Assembly: GCF_011075055.1 (NCBI RefSeq)
Contig: NC_058143.1
Span: 18,240,930-18,304,929 of the forward strand
Length of the DNA: 64,000 nucleotides
Source of the DNA: Mangifera indica
Lineage: Eukaryota > Streptophyta > Magnoliopsida > Sapindales > Anacardiaceae
Direction of reading: 5' to 3'
A program made the translations under genes and the position numbers. Numbering within the stretch: position 1 is the stretch's first letter; each line of letters starts with the position of its first letter. Shown here piece after piece: positions 1 through 13,095 of the stretch. Under the pieces are notes generated by a model. That model ran no database searches and was not told the origin of the DNA. It was given only the letters and a program-made list of their open reading frames with translations.

Positions 1-238
1 CTTGTGCACAGTAAACGCCAGTGTAATTGCACACATGAGGGCCAAACCAGTCTCTGGTGAAATTGTTGGGGTCAAAGGTGATGGCGTGTTTCCAAGCTTG
101 GAGGGCTAAGAAAGCATCATGTAGTCTAGGATTTGGTGTGGGAAAACGAGGGGCTATGGGTTGCTGAGAGGATTTAGAGAAGAGGAAATTGATAGTCAGA
201 AAGCCCCAGAGGGCTAGACTGAGACAAGGTTTCTTCAT
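1..238 (-). CDS. LRR-extensin-like (LRX-type) protein, N-terminal part, cut by window edge
   Basis: Seventy-nine codons plus one base are readable from an ATG at 238 to the window edge, with no stop. The first ~24 residues are a basic start followed by a hydrophobic core (FLTINFLF), a secretion signal. Residues ~40-78 carry the N-terminal cap pattern of plant leucine-rich-repeat extensin-like wall proteins: LQAWK, DPNNFTRDW, then GPHVCNYTGVYC with the paired cysteines. Such proteins are secreted, bind RALF peptides or wall polymers through the LRRs, and may carry a proline-rich tail. The repeats and any extensin tail lie outside the window, so LRX proper cannot be separated from an extensin-less LRR relative. 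Confidence 0.75.
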   Translation of the reverse strand, partial: MKKPCLSLALWGFLTINFLFSKSSQQPIAPRFPTPNPRLHDAFLALQAWKHAITFDPNNFTRDWFGPHVCNYTGVYCAQ

Positions 239-292
239 TCTGAAGATGTTTAAAATGTGACTTAAATGGTTGATTAAGGAGATAATCATCAG

Positions 293-304
293 ATATATAT
301 ATAT
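293..304 (-). promoter_or_regulatory. probable TATA box of the LRX-type gene
   Basis: A (TA)n stretch lies about 55 bases upstream of the ATG at 238. Transcription would start near 265 and leave a short leader. The call rests on position and composition only. Confidence 0.4.
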
Positions 305-2445
305 GCAACTCCAGAACAAGATTGGTTGGTGTAAGTACCCAGAGACTTAAAATATAGAGTATTTAAAACTTTGACTGTAACATAATCATTATTTGTTTGT
401 TAAAATTAGTGGATTACAGTGAGGTTTCAACCTTCATTTTGACTTCCTTAATAAGAACTTAATGAGTATAATTAAAAGTCTAACTTATACTTTTAGTTGG
501 GTTGTAAATTAAAATTCATGGTAGGCAGGCAGGCCAGAGATGGGTAAATATGGTAGCAAGTTGTAATCAGCAAAAAATAGGCTTTTAAATTCTTGGAAAG
601 GAAATAGTTGGCTGTAGGAAGGAAATAGACATTGCAAGGCCTGCCTTTATCCCCTCTAACTGCAGAAAGGGGCTATTGTACAAATGGGGTGGCACTGGCA
701 GGGCAACTTCCGCAGATTATGTCTAAAACAAAGGATACTGAAAGGATATACTTGATTAGTTGATTTCTTGCTGTTTTGGAATTTGTATGGACCAAGTTGC
801 AGATGTGAAAGATTTATACATATAAAATGGAAACCTTGCATCAGAAGTAAATGTTTGTTTTTATTATAAGTTTTGACAGCGAAATTGTTAGACATATTTT
901 TTGTCATTGTTTGTCAGTGTATCAAATTTAGTTTGTTAAGCAAGTGCCTTCTCTGTAACTTGGCCATTTTACTGGGAATTTGTAATTTAGTTCAAAGTTG
1001 GTTATCAACAAGGCTGCTTAACAAAAAAGATTATGAATGGCTATAAAATCTTGGTGGTTGGAAATCCCAGTAACAAATCAAAATGCCAGCATTCAACAGT
1101 ATCTTGAACATTAATTAATTTTTACGGACAAAACAGGCTGCCTACATTTCACTGAAGTAAATTATGTTAAACATGTCAAGAAACCATAAATAATGTTTCC
1201 TATTTTTTTTGGGCTATATTAGCAGAAATAGAACAGGAATGAGACACTGGATTTTCTTCAGGCTGAAGAATTTGGATGATAAAAGCTGCTGGTTGCATGC
1301 TTATAAGCCTGAAACAGATCAGGAAGAATATGAAATTCTATGGAGCAAGAAAACATAGAAAATGTGCAAAAAGGTGAGCAATCTGAAGTGAAGCACCACG
1401 AGTTTGGCTTATGAGAAAAAAATTACCCAAAAATGATGGAGATAAGAAAACGTCAATGGAAAGATCAGCCAAATTATGGGGTCTGGGGACATCAGTTATA
1501 ACATCAAATCAAAGGGGCAATATTTCTTGACAATTCTGTAGGAAACCAATGAATTCATAGTTAAGGAGAATGATTTTGTCATTTTGAATTTTATGTTTAA
1601 TCATGTCAAGTTTGTCAACGAAACAAACAAAACATACATCAATGATGCATAATGCAATTTCTAGCTATTTAATAAACATTAAAACTTCAGAAAAGTTAGT
1701 GTAATAGTTCAAGTCAATATACCTAACTCAGTTGAATTACAAACAAGACAATGTCAACCTTGTAAACCCAGAAACAGAGAACCGGCACCAATGTTAAAAA
1801 GAAAATTATATTTTTGTTTCAAAAATTTGGTGGTTAACACAGCGTTTTATTATCAGAAATTGTTAATTAGTGCTAATTGAGAGTTGTTGGAAAGGAGAAG
1901 AGATTAAGTCAAGAATCGATATTTTGTTTCAAAAGCCACTTTGTGTTTATATTTAGAGTAGGTATGTTAATGGGGTATTTTTCTGTGAGCAATTTACTAT
2001 GGTTTTAATCTTTACAATACATAAGGCCAAGTCAATTCACAGCACGAGCTTATGAATTTTCTCTCTTTCTTCTAGAACAAGAGTAATCTAAATCATAATT
2101 TTAATGGTAATAAGTCCACCAACCAAGTTTTAATGTCAAGCCATACCTAGAAAGAAGTTTGATTCAGGATTTCTTCACATCCTGCTCTCATTATCAATAA
2201 TTCAGGGCGGCTTCAAGATGGATCCCTCAAAAATAAGCAAGCTCTAAAATGTTTTCATCATAAAATTCAATAATAAGATCAAAACAAAACAAACTTAAGC
2301 TGTGTACGTATGAATATATAACACCAACTGCACTTATGTTGTATTATCTTTAATTTTTAATTGTCCAACAATATGATGTCACATCGTTGTTTGTGCACAT
2401 AATACTACTCATTCCATAGACATGTTTTTCTGTTGCAAGCCAGAT
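305..2445. other. intergenic, upstream of LRX-type gene and downstream of chlorophyllase
   Basis: About 2.1 kb of AT-rich sequence. Only short ORFs with unrecognisable products occur. I see no gene, tRNA or clear repeat boundary. Confidence 0.6.
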
Positions 2446-4318
2446 TCAATCAAGAAATTCAACAGTTTGGAGCTCCACAGGTGAAGTTGCATGCCCATCT
2501 CTTATAGACATTAAGTCGCTGAAATCCCCATCCAAATAAGCTCTCATAAAGGCAACAATAATTCCTGCAGTAAAGGTCCTCATGGGCTCCCTGGACTTGC
2601 CATTCTTACAAAGACAATATGAGGCTTTTCCTCTGATTCCCTTGGTATCATCGTCTAGCATATCAAGATGACCATAATCCTTAATCACAAAATGACATGC
2701 AAGCCTTTTACATTCATTGAAAAAGTCTCTATGGTTAACTCCCTGAGGAGCACAAGGGGGGAATAGTGGATTTCTTTTCACTTCACCTAAGCCTGAACCA
2801 ATCACCATCACTGCCATGTCAAGATCAAAGGAATGAGGAACATAAGTCAAGACTGGTGGAGGAGTCTGTTTCCCTTTGTCCATTCCATCGACTGGGTCTA
2901 CGCCTATCAAGGCCGAAAATTTTAAAGTAGTGGCCGTTTTCATAAGAGCAAGAGCAAATGCAGTTTTTCCTCCGCGACTATGACCAGCAAGGCCTAGCTT
3001 GCTTAGATTTGGCTTAACATTTGGTGGAAGCAGACCAGGGAGCCCTTCAGATAACCAATTTGTTATAGCAGCTGCAGATTTAATCTCTCCACTTGCATCC
3101 GCTCCAGCCAATTCATATAACTGTTGATTGCAAAGAAGATTAAAAAAAACCATAAGCCAAATGGGATATAACTTTACTTTTCAAAATCTCCTCTTTTAGC
3201 ACATTTATCTAATCAGGCCTGGACTGCCATGATTATCAAGGGTACAAGTTTATGAATTATTGAAACAAGTAACTAGTTGTTCATGTTTAATTTTTCCTTC
3301 TCATAAATAATTGATTAATTAAGCTATCAACAAACTAATAGCAGAAACAATCAATTGTGTGCACAGATCATATTTTTTTGACATATGAATGCTAAAACAC
3401 CAAATAATTTCACTGATAGTACCACTCTTATTGCCTGAAATGACAAAGAGAATCATGTGCACTGTGGATCTTAGTGAAAAAAATAATTGAAGAGGTACTT
3501 AAGTATTTTGATTTAGAAAATGGAACCTCCAGTTCATGCACACAATAATAGTATAAGGGTCAGCCACAAACATATTCACAAAAGCAATATCAACAATGAA
3601 CAAGACAACTGAGATTGTTTTGAATTGAAATTATTTGCTTATTTAAAAAAAAAAAAAGAGAAAAACTTTGTTTTCTTGATGTAATAGTTCAGCTCCCATG
3701 ATTTAAAAAATGGATTAAAGTTTATCTCTTCTAGCTACTTTGACAGATTCTTCTTCTTTTTGGGGTTAAATTTCTCACAGGCAAACAAAGACCGCAACCA
3801 ATTATGTAATACCGTTCATTAGCTTAATTAATAGAGAATTAGACAATGAAACTTCCACTTTCCAAGCCAAGATCTTTTAGTGAATAGACTATGACACTCC
3901 ATTGATTTAATAGTGATCTGGTCCCAGAAGTTCAAATTGATCCAGAAGTAGCATATAAACTCTAAAAAATAATGAACTTCCCTCTACTCTAACAAGCACT
4001 TTCAAGTAATTGATATATACTCCTACACATACATAAGGCATAAAAGCAGCATACTTGAGGAGCAATGACAATGAACCCATGAGAAGCGATATGCTGGATG
4101 AGCTGAGAGTAGAAGGAGTTGTAGAGAAGATAGCCGTGAAGGAATATAAGAAGTGGGAAGTCTCCAGCATCAGTTGGCATAGCAATTAACAGCGGCTTTG
4201 GTGGTGGAACAGTTGGCACAGTAGAGTTTGTTGTGCTGCACGTTGCAGCAGGTTCAAATCGTTGAAGAATGGTTGCATAATTTCCAATCTCAAAAACATT
4301 TGGTGAAGAAGATGGCAT
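2446..4318 (-). CDS. CLH: chlorophyllase
   Basis: Two exons, 4318-4055 and 3120-2446, join in phase 0 to give 312 residues, the normal size of the family. The enzyme is an alpha/beta-hydrolase that removes phytol from chlorophyll. Residues ~44-88 give the first core strands with the FLHGY oxyanion motif. The nucleophile lies in GHSRGG (Ser136). The acid is Asp163 or Asp166 in GVDPVDG, and the histidine is His239 in GHLDML. The GHSRGG lipase box is the plant chlorophyllase signature. No obvious chloroplast transit peptide is seen, since the N-terminus is short. The 934-base intron has GT-AG borders. The reading frame is intact, so this is a functional candidate. Vacuole/ER versus plastid location cannot be decided here. 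Confidence 0.93.
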
Positions 4319-4377
4319 GATTCTTTTAACAATAATCTGTCTACCTCTGAACTCAGTTTCACTTGCTTTGTTTCTTT

Positions 4378-4387
4378 CTTTATACTG
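4378..4387 (-). promoter_or_regulatory. possible TATA box of chlorophyllase
   Basis: GTATAAAGA on the minus strand lies ~60 bases before the ATG at 4318, which is a fitting distance for a ~35-base leader. Confidence 0.4.
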
Positions 4388-5347
4388 AGGAAAGATCCTT
4401 TTGTGGGGTTAACAGTTATAGGGTCGCTAAGAAGACAAGTGGCTTTTCCTTATGGATATGTTTACATTAACTTTCCTGTATTAATAACAAATTCAAGTAT
4501 TTATTAAAATTAAGTTTAAATATTTTTGGACCAATACCATTGTACCTAACCCTTCTTTGAGCGGTTAAACCAAAGAATCTTTTGTGAAAGATCATACAAA
4601 GCGAAACCCAGACATGGGCTTGAAAGCCGTTTTGCATTGGGCTAAATATACTGCCATTTTGTGTCAAGGACAGTCATGTTTTTAAGTGGGCTTTTACATT
4701 GGGCTTTTACATAGACTACAGAATAATGATTTTTGTTAATGCCGAAGGTTCATTGCCCACCTAAATTTTAATGAAAGGACATTTGTACCTATGAAGTTAA
4801 AACTTTTATTTTCTTACCCATCAGTTAAATTTTTAATAAAATCAGTTAAAGTTTTATAAATTTTGTGAAATGACCACAATGTCATCTATTTATTGAATTT
4901 GAATAAGAGTTTATTAATCAGAGGGTTTTACAAGTGTGATGAAAATTCACACCCAAAATTTTATCTTAAAAATTTTAATATTTTACTAATTTTGTTAATC
5001 TCTCTTAATAATAGTGTGATTTTAATTTGCTAGAAAATAATCCCGAATTATCCCCGTGATATTCTTCTACTTGTTTCAATTAATATATTAAAACTCATTC
5101 TAAATTATATACTAAATTGGTATGTCCAAAAGTTATGAGACATTTTTTAAGGAAGAAAATCAAGTGAAAAAGAGTAAAAAAGATTCAGAAATAGAACCAT
5201 CTGTATTTCTTTCTTTCTCAATAGCCGTGAGATGATCATCATATGGTGTATATTAATCACTAATTAGGGCTATTAATTACAATCACTAACAAAACCTGAT
5301 TAAAAAATAATATCTGCGCTCTGTCATAACTGTAAATAACCGTCGTT
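4388..5347. other. divergent intergenic region between chlorophyllase and LIFEGUARD genes
   Basis: AT-rich DNA with no gene. The part at about 4740-5010 has the look of a decayed miniature element (short A/T-rich arms, a stretch reading 'aatgaccacaatgtcatc'), but no terminal repeats or target duplication could be matched. Confidence 0.4.
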
Positions 5348-5356
5348 CGCGCGAAA
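5348..5356 (-). promoter_or_regulatory. E2F-type site in the LIFEGUARD promoter
   Basis: CGCGCGAAA on the plus strand reads TTTCGCGCG on the minus strand, an exact fit to the plant E2F consensus TTTSGCGCS. It lies ~40 bases upstream of the TATA box at 5395. Confidence 0.45.
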
Positions 5357-5394
5357 TTTGCGTAACCTATTACAATAACGCACTCTGAATTCTT

Positions 5395-5400
5395 TATAAA
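5395..5400 (+). promoter_or_regulatory. TATA box of the LIFEGUARD gene
   Basis: TATAAA lies ~100 bases upstream of the ATG at 5498, giving an expected start of transcription near 5425. Confidence 0.55.
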
Positions 5401-5497
5401 GAAAATTTCGTTGGCTTTCCCTCAATTTGATTCACCCAAACGCAACTCTTCCTTCCTTTCTTCTTCGTCTGTGAGAAAAAGAAAGAAAGAAAGAAAG

Positions 5498-7408
5498 ATG
5501 GTGAAAGGTGACATAGAAACTGGTAACCCTGACCAGTTGTATCCGGGGATGATGGAGTCACCGCAGATGCGCTGGGCTTTTATAGGAAAAGTTTACTCCA
5601 TTTTATCCATACAGTTCTTTTTGACTGCTGTGGTTGCTGCGCTTGTCGTTTTTGTCAAAGCCATCCCCAACTTCATCGTCAACAGCGGGACGCCTGGCCA
5701 TGCCGTCTATGTTGTCATCATTATTCTTCCCTTCCTGCGTAAGTGTTTTTTTTTTTTTGGTGAAAATTTTCTGGTTCTGAAAAATCAAGGTTAGGTTTGA
5801 TTTGAGAAAATGTGTTAATGTTATGGGGGCTGTTTCTTCCGAATATCAATGGGTGACTGATTTGTATTTTGTTTGATGTGCAGTGTTGTGCCCTTTGTAC
5901 ATTTTACACAAGCATCATCCATGGAATTTTATTTTTCTCATGCTGTTTACAGTAACCATTGCCTTTGCTGTGGGACTTTCTTGCGCCTTTACGGAAGGTA
6001 TTATGGTTAAGTTTGTCTTTATCTTGCGTTAATATCAGTTTAGTGAATTAATCTTTCTCTTTAGTTTGCATTGATATTGGTTTAAAAATTGTTGGGTGGG
6101 TGGTTAATCTGCTAAAGGTCGTTAAAGTTCGGTTGAATTCTGTTTCGTCGTTAGATTTGGATAAATAAATTCTTTAATTATTTTCCAGCATTTCCTCCGG
6201 AACCAAACAGAACCTGTGATTGCATTTAGTTTTATCGAAAGAAAATCATGTTTAAGTAATTTTTTTTATAGGTGGAAAAAGATGTTTGATTTTGAATCTT
6301 GGACTGAGTATATGGTAGATATGAATCATATGATGGATAGACTCTGCTTCAGATAACAGCTTTAAACTGTTTTGCTTGTATTTTTAATATTTATTTAAGC
6401 TTCTATTCTAATTTTATGAGAAATTCTCTGGTTTTCATTAGAGTGAGATGAGATTGAGACTAAAAGCCTCCATCAGAAATCTTCTAACCGCATTCCTTTG
6501 TCACAAACTGATTTATGTGAGACACAGTGTGACTAAGGGATTTGTTCTGACCTCTTGTTTTCCAAGCACTGGTTATTATTGGGTTGGGAATGACTAGAAG
6601 CAGGCTTCAAATTGCTTTGAACTTTGTGGTGGAAGATGCTTGATTAGTTTATCCACTGAGCAGTTGCTCAAATGTTGTTCAGAACTTGCTTAATTTTCTT
6701 CTGGTAGGCACAGTTCATTTAGCACTATAATAAAAATAATCCAAGGTAGAGAAGGATATTGAAATGCAGTTTCAACTTGATTATGAACATTCTCCTTAAT
6801 GGACTCAAATTCATGTTCTGTAATAATATTAAACCTACAGAAGGCAACGCATATCATAAGGGTCTTCATACACAATGCATCAGGCATAAAATCAAACACT
6901 TATTTCTTATAGTGATTCTTGACTAAGCTATGATATTTGGATTCACCAACAGGGAGAATTGTTTTGGAAGCTGCAATTTTGACAAGCGTTGTGGTTGTTG
7001 GCCTCACTGCCTACACTTTCTGGGCTGTGAAAAGAGGCAAGGATTTCAGCTTTCTGGGACCCTTTCTGTTTGCTTCCCTGCTGGTGCTTTTTGTTTTCTC
7101 ATTCATCCAGGTCTTTGCTACTTTCTTCATTTGATTTGCTTGCTTATTTATGCTCTCCCCACTCTTGAACATGTATAAAATTGAGTAAACTTTCAATGTG
7201 ACAGATCTTGTTCCCTCTTGGAAAGCTATCACATGCAATATATGGGGGCGTGTCAGCGATCATATTCTGTGGCTTCATCGTCTATGACACAGACAACCTG
7301 ATCAAGCGTTACACCTATGACGAATATATCATTGCTTCTGTGGCTATTTATCTTGATGTTATCAACCTCTTCCTTTCCCTCCTTACGTTATTTACAAATA
7401 CAGACTGA
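5498..7408 (+). CDS. LFG: LIFEGUARD / BAX inhibitor-1-like membrane protein (TMBIM family)
   Basis: Four exons (5498-5738, 5884-5997, 6953-7110, 7205-7408) give 238 residues, usual for plant LFG proteins. The hydrophilic N-terminus begins MVKGDIETG and contains a LYPGM motif. Residues ~28 onward hold about seven hydrophobic segments, with the family signatures FSFIQ and the C-terminal GFIVYDTDNLIKRY followed by Y-D-E-Y-I-I-A-S-V-A-I-Y-L-D-V-I-N-L-F. These proteins sit in ER, Golgi or plasma membrane, affect calcium leak and restrain cell death. The ATG at 5498 was chosen because it begins the conserved N-terminus after a purine-rich leader. All junctions keep frame (phases 1,1,0). The 955-base second intron is the largest. 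Confidence 0.93.
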
Positions 7409-8530
7409 TGACAACCTGATCGTCACAACTATATGAATTTGCCATGGCTGCTTAAAGCACCTTCATTGCGCAGTCCTTGTACAATTCTTCCATATGTACC
7501 TTCTGAACTTTTATAATGCTGACACCCAATGTTGATCTTAAGAACAAGTACACATGGCTAAGTCCGCAATTTTTCACTGGTTGGTTCAGATTTAGATATT
7601 AACTCAAGAAAAGTGATTCTATGTTCTTCCGATTCTATTCTACTACTGATCTTTACATTGCTGTGATACATAGATGTTTTATTATAGCTCATTCAGCTTT
7701 GATTGGGCGAGTCCGAATACAATTTGAGGAGTAAAACTGAATGAAAACCGGTAAAGTCTCTATTTAAAAATCTTCACAATTTACATGCTTGACCCACATG
7801 GCCTAAACCACCCAGATCATATCTCATATACATCTACAATATCTTCTGAGATGTGATGGGACCAATTTATGGTTAAAAAAAGTACTAGCAGATAAATTAG
7901 AGTTAGAAACCCTGTTTCTTTCATACATTCCCTCTGAACTGACAATCAGGATCTGGCAGTTAAATAAAATATTTCACCAAACAGGACCAATATTATAAAG
8001 CGGAAGACTGCAAATAAAGACAATCATGGTTCCACCATATCGAGAGCCTAAAACAAAAAGTCGAAGAATTAAATTAAGGACAAAAGCATCACAACACCAG
8101 CCCACATAAATAAATAAAAGCACTTCGAATCTGAGTATGTCATTGCCTTCACTATTTATATTCCTTTCCTCAAAATGGGGTTCTTTTTCTACCCTTTTTG
8201 ACCATCTCAGTCCAACAGACTCCTTTCCTTTCCACAGCAGTAAAACATCAATGGCTAGGATCACATAGACATGGTTATCTTTGCTTTCATTCAAAAATCA
8301 CTTTACTCTTTCCAGTTCAAAATACAACAAAAGCTCAAGATATTATACCCCCGAATTAAAGTAAAGAGACCCATTTGGACAACTTCTCTTTCATATATCA
8401 ACTTTTTTACAATAGAAACACCAAAAGAACAGCCCTACAGTTTTTACTAACATATCATCCTTTTGTTTAAGGGCCTTTAGTCCTATTCCCATTATCTCAT
8501 ATACCAAAATTTCCCCATGTAAACAACAGT
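7409..8530. other. convergent 3' region between LIFEGUARD and FORKED-like genes
   Basis: This must hold the 3' untranslated regions of the two converging genes. No coding sequence is recognised. The short ORF around 7974-8294 has no recognisable product. Confidence 0.55.
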
Positions 8531-11500
8531 TTAAACTCTATGTCTATTGCTTTTTTCTGAAGCAATAGTGAGGAGCCTTGACACACCCTGAGTCCATATA
8601 TCATACTCTCTCTGGTTCTTGCATTCGAATTCTACAATTCCACGCATAACTGTCTTCAACCCAAAGTATCGTCTGTTCTCACCTCCCTCAAGCAAGTGGC
8701 GGCCTGGCCATGAGGGCATATCTTTAATCACCTCCAACACAACATCTGTAAAATTCAAAAGAGATGCGTTAGAGATTAACCTTTATGATCCGGAAGTTCA
8801 ATAAAGGTCAATTAAAGCTAAGCTCTTTTGATCTTTTCTACTTTAGTGCCAATCTGCTTTCTCAAATCCCCAAACAGAAGAAGAGCCCACCTGCAGTTCT
8901 GTTTCACATTATTAGAGAAAGACAAAAGCAATCACTTACTCTTTTTCTTTTTTGTGATGGTCCCAGCAACATGTCTACTCTTCATCTTCAACATAACCTA
9001 AACAAAAAGAAGGTTCAACTGATTATCAATAACAAATAAAGAGGAAAAAAACAAGACCGCAGAACCATTTATTTCATCAGGCTAAGATTTGTAACCTTTT
9101 GCGGAGAAACTTTTACATCACAAGGTTCATATTAGTAACACTAAAATTCTATTGATAACCAAATAATTGAGTGATGATATCTTACTGATTAAAATCAAAG
9201 AACATGGTTTTCAACAATTAATAATCATCTCCTTACCTGATTTAATCTGTTAATATAAACAGAAACTATTTTCCAGTGAAGATCACCTGCAATGAACAAC
9301 ATGGACAAAATAATCAAAACCCCATTAAAGATCATACATCTCCAAAAACCTTGACCATTCATACCACACAGCTGCTCTATTCAGTTATAAATTCAATCAT
9401 AAAGATGAAAAGATTTCACATATCCCATTGCCGGCCATGGCTTTAATTTCCTAAGATCACCTCTAATATGATGGGCTCACAAAACATTCTACAATTCTTG
9501 ACATCAAGCTTAAGTCAAAAAATGCTTGTCCAAACACAAGCGTGAGAAATCAAATTTGCAAACTAAAATGAAATCAAAATTGCTCAAACAGTGGATCAAA
9601 TTCGACGAACAACTTATCCCACAAGAACTTCAATAATCATGAAATCAATCAAAAGAATTAATTGGAAATTAATTACCTTTCCGGGTTCGCTTTAGTAGCT
9701 CACAACCTCTGGCAAGCAATTCTCTACTGCAAATACCCAAGAAATTCTCTTCAGGAACAAGCTCACCGCTGAAACTACCGTTGGAACTACCATTGTTACT
9801 ACCACCCCCACTGTTGTTATTTCCTTTCTCTACTGGAATCACCGACGCAATATTCCACACCTCCTTCAACGCACGAGCCTTCAACGTGGCTGCCCCTCTC
9901 AAAGCTTCAACAATGCCACAAAATTGCAATCTTCATCAAGTTTCCATTAACAAAATTCCCCAATATATAATCTAAGCAAAAACAAATCATACCCGTAGCC
10001 GCTCCAGCAGTTAATGTCATTATATCGCCGGCTGATCTAACGTTGACAGCGGAGCTGACAACAGAAGCCAAATGTTCACGTTCAGCACCCAAAGCTTCAG
10101 CAGCCTCTACACATTGAGCAGCAACAAGCGTAGCCGCTGAGGCCACAGCCATATCAGTCTTCGCCATTTGCTCATCTTTCCCGGCACCGGATGTGCCAGC
10201 CGTGGCCGCAGCAATAGCGGCCACAGCAGCCGCAACTCCAGCAACAGAAACAGCCGCGTGGAGTTGGGCATTATGTACACGGGTTTCCTCCTTTTTCTTC
10301 TCCCTCCTGTCCTTCAGCCACCGTCCCACAGTCTTCCCACCGCCTGATGTCGCGGCCGAAGCTACAGAAACGGCGGCGGCCGAAGCACGGAAGTTAGAGC
10401 TAGATGTGAATGGATGATGATGGAGGTTGTTGCCGGAGGTGTTGTTATTGGAACGACAAAACTGCGCAGAGGAAGAACAAAATCCGCCGTTCATAGAAAT
10501 TTTTTCAATTCCAGGAATTTCCATTTATTTATTTTTTTTCGCGTCGAAATAATATTGTAATTATTTTGCATGCAAAAAAAATAAATAAACCAAACAGTAA
10601 AAAATACAAATTCGAGCTTGCAATTTTCAGAAAAAAAAAGTCAAAATTATTAAAATAAATAAAAATTCGAATTTATAAGCGAAGTGTCAGAGTTCAACTA
10701 ATTTCCCTGGGGACCAAAGAGGCATAATTACATTGGGGACCAAAACTAATGGCGCGTGCGGGTGATCGCTTAGATTGGATTTATTTAATGATGCGATTTT
10801 ATTACTATGGTAATATTGTTAATTTCACTAAATATGAGGCTGATTTTTGGATAACTAAATATGAAATGGCATTGAAGAATGGAAAACAAAGAGAGAAAAA
10901 AATGCTGCCATCTTCTTCCTGTGATTAAAGATGGCTTTGGGTTTTGAGAAAGCCTGAGATATGTTGGTACCGAAAGAGAGTGTTAACTTATTGCTCAGTG
11001 AAGCAAGACGAACCTTAACGTCGTCGATTTCAGAGGGAGAAACGGGAGGACTGTCGGTCAGGGAACCGCAGCTCTGAGTTCCGTTAAGAGGGCCGCTGCT
11101 ATGTGACAGTCTTCCGGATGTGCGTGGAGACACCTCTTGCTGTAATACAGAAAATCATTGTGTTATTTCATTGAATCTTCATCATCAAGAATCAAAGATT
11201 CAGAAAATGATGAAAAGAGCCAGAAAAAATCCCATAATTTATTTGTCGAGACGTGTTTGTTAGTTTTTAATTTTAATACTCACCGACTGTGACATGATAC
11301 GTTCCATAATCATCTGGGAAGTTTCAGAGGAGACTAAGGAGAATGGGTTCCCTGAAACGGCGCCATTTTGGTCTTCCAGTTCACCAGCTAAGTCTTCCAG
11401 TATGACACTGCTTGATGTCTTTGAGAGGACCATCTGCGGGAGCTGTGGAGCTAGAGCTTTAGACACTTCTAAAGCGGACACGCTCCATGACCGTGAAAGG

Positions 11501-11589
11501 AACTCCATCGGCTCGCGTGGCGTCTCCGGTGGCCGGAATAGTACAGAGTCCGGTCGCCAGGGTTCGGTTATGGGTAGAGGCTTGTCCAT
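8531..11589 (-). CDS. VAN3-binding protein / FORKED1-like protein (DUF828 plus PH-like domain)
   Basis: Seven exons: 11589-11284, 11139-11014, 10461-9993, 9904-9677, 9286-9237, 8997-8940 and 8745-8531. All are in frame and give 483 residues, the normal length. Residues ~25-45 hold the conserved [17 protein letters not shown]. Residues 103-144 hold the SGPLNG...[11 protein letters not shown] stretch. Residues ~175-340 hold the alanine-rich auxin-canalisation domain with [30 protein letters not shown] and [17 protein letters not shown]. Residues ~376-475 are the PH-like domain ([44 protein letters not shown]). The family binds the ARF-GAP VAN3 and phosphoinositides and steers leaf vein continuity through auxin transport. 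The start is the ATG at 11589 giving MDKPLP. An exon-3 start at the in-frame ATG upstream of 10461 was rejected because the CAG acceptor restores the family sequence FCRSNN. Confidence 0.93.
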
Positions 11590-11674
11590 TATCAAGAGAG
11601 AAATTAAAAGGTGTAAATGTGGAAGTGGAAGTGTGTAAGAGAAGAGGAATTACGGAGCTTGATGTGGTCGGCGC

Positions 11675-11680
11675 TTTATA
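11675..11680 (-). promoter_or_regulatory. TATA box of the FORKED1-like gene
   Basis: CTCTATAAAGCG on the minus strand lies ~90 bases upstream of the ATG at 11589. This is a consensus TATA with the expected leader length. Confidence 0.55.
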
Positions 11681-11699
11681 GAGAAGCCGAAAATGTAGA

Positions 11700-12960
11700 G
11701 TTAACCAGATTCGGATATTTAAAAAAAAAAGGGTAAAATTGAAAAAAAAAATTATGTGGGCCACATGGCAATTCTATATTTTCAATTTATACAAAAATAT
11801 ATATATATACCATGTGTTTATATTATAAATAAATTATATTTCCACTCTGTCAACTTTTTATTTTTTGGGTCATGGTAGATTTTTAATTGAAACCTACTAT
11901 GTTCGAATGCTTATGACAAAATCAAATCATTCGAAGTCAAGTAAATCAAATATTAGAAATCCAAATTTATTAAACCCAATTTTGTGAAACCAACAAACAT
12001 TCTATAAACTCAGTGAGTGTTTGACAAAAACCCTTCTAGAACTCAATTCAACAAGGTCAAACTTACATGTTTACCCTTTGTACTAAATATGTATAATTTA
12101 CTAAATAAAATTTATTGTCAGAATAAAGGGGTGGAGCCCACAGATCAGCGCTGTGATCTGAACGGATTTGGAGAAATAAATGGAATGGGCCTTGGGGTAC
12201 AGGATTAGATCACGAATAACCTGCGAAACAGGTGAAGCCAGAAAGCCACCGAATGCTCAATCATTGACAAACGAAGCCTCCACATTTAATACCATGTCCG
12301 GTTGGTTTTTGTACACGATTTTCATCCCAATCTCAGTATACGTGTAAATTATGTGACTGGACTAATTATTAGTACTGTATCCTCCGGATTGCTTAAAAAT
12401 AGTGCGGTAGGGGCATTTAACAGATGAAGTCGGCAGAGGATGTGGTGAGGTTACGGCATTTTGCCAGCTGCGCTTTGTACATTGACAGTACGATCTGGCA
12501 AGTATGTGGCCAAAAATGAATTTGGCCTTTTGTTATTGTCCCTTCGAAAGTTACTAGTAAGATCCTTTTCTTCGTTGTATCGAAACTATCTTGATCTCTT
12601 CTAAGTACACTTCAATAATTTGCTCATCTGATTAATATTTTGTAAAAAAAAATAATAAAATTAATTATACTATTATTGACCGATAATTAAAGTTAATTAA
12701 TGATTAAAGATAAGTCATAAGAATATTGACCATTTTAAGAATAGAAAAAAATTATGTAGATGTGTGACTTTGTTGAAAATTTGACACAGGAATATTACCT
12801 TTTCCATTAATTTCATCACTTTTATCTCTTTGTCCATAATACATAAATTAGAAAACTATACATTATTCCAAAAGAAAAAAGTTTCAATTTGTCACACTGA
12901 TTATCATGGACTTTGAAATTGAGGAGGAAAAGCGGTGAATGGGCTTTCAAATATTAATAA
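11700..12960. other. intergenic, upstream of FORKED1-like gene
   Basis: No gene seen. The interval is AT-rich, apart from a slightly GC-richer patch at 12130-12480 without a recognisable product. Confidence 0.5.
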
Positions 12961-12964
12961 AATT

Positions 12965-13095
12965 ATGTGTTTTTAATTTTATATATTTAATTAAATTTTT
13001 AAATAATATATTATTATATAATTAAATAAATTTTAATTAATAATAAAATAATATTTAATTATATCATAATATATTATTGACATAGTTATAATTTG
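12965..13095. repeat. AT-rich stem-loop element (MITE-like)
   Basis: The sequence folds back on itself: one arm contains aatatattattatataatt, the other aattatatcataatatatt, joined by a taataataaa-type centre. It shares the 'atatattattatatgatta' core with stem-loops near 28740, 39700, 47230 and 56330. No target duplication was identified. Confidence 0.4.

Noticed and set aside
10462..10524. Extra coding sequence before exon 3 of the FORKED1-like gene (start MEIPGIEK)
   Set aside because: A good CAG acceptor after a pyrimidine tract at 10462 joins exon 2 in frame and gives the family sequence. The upstream codons are intron.
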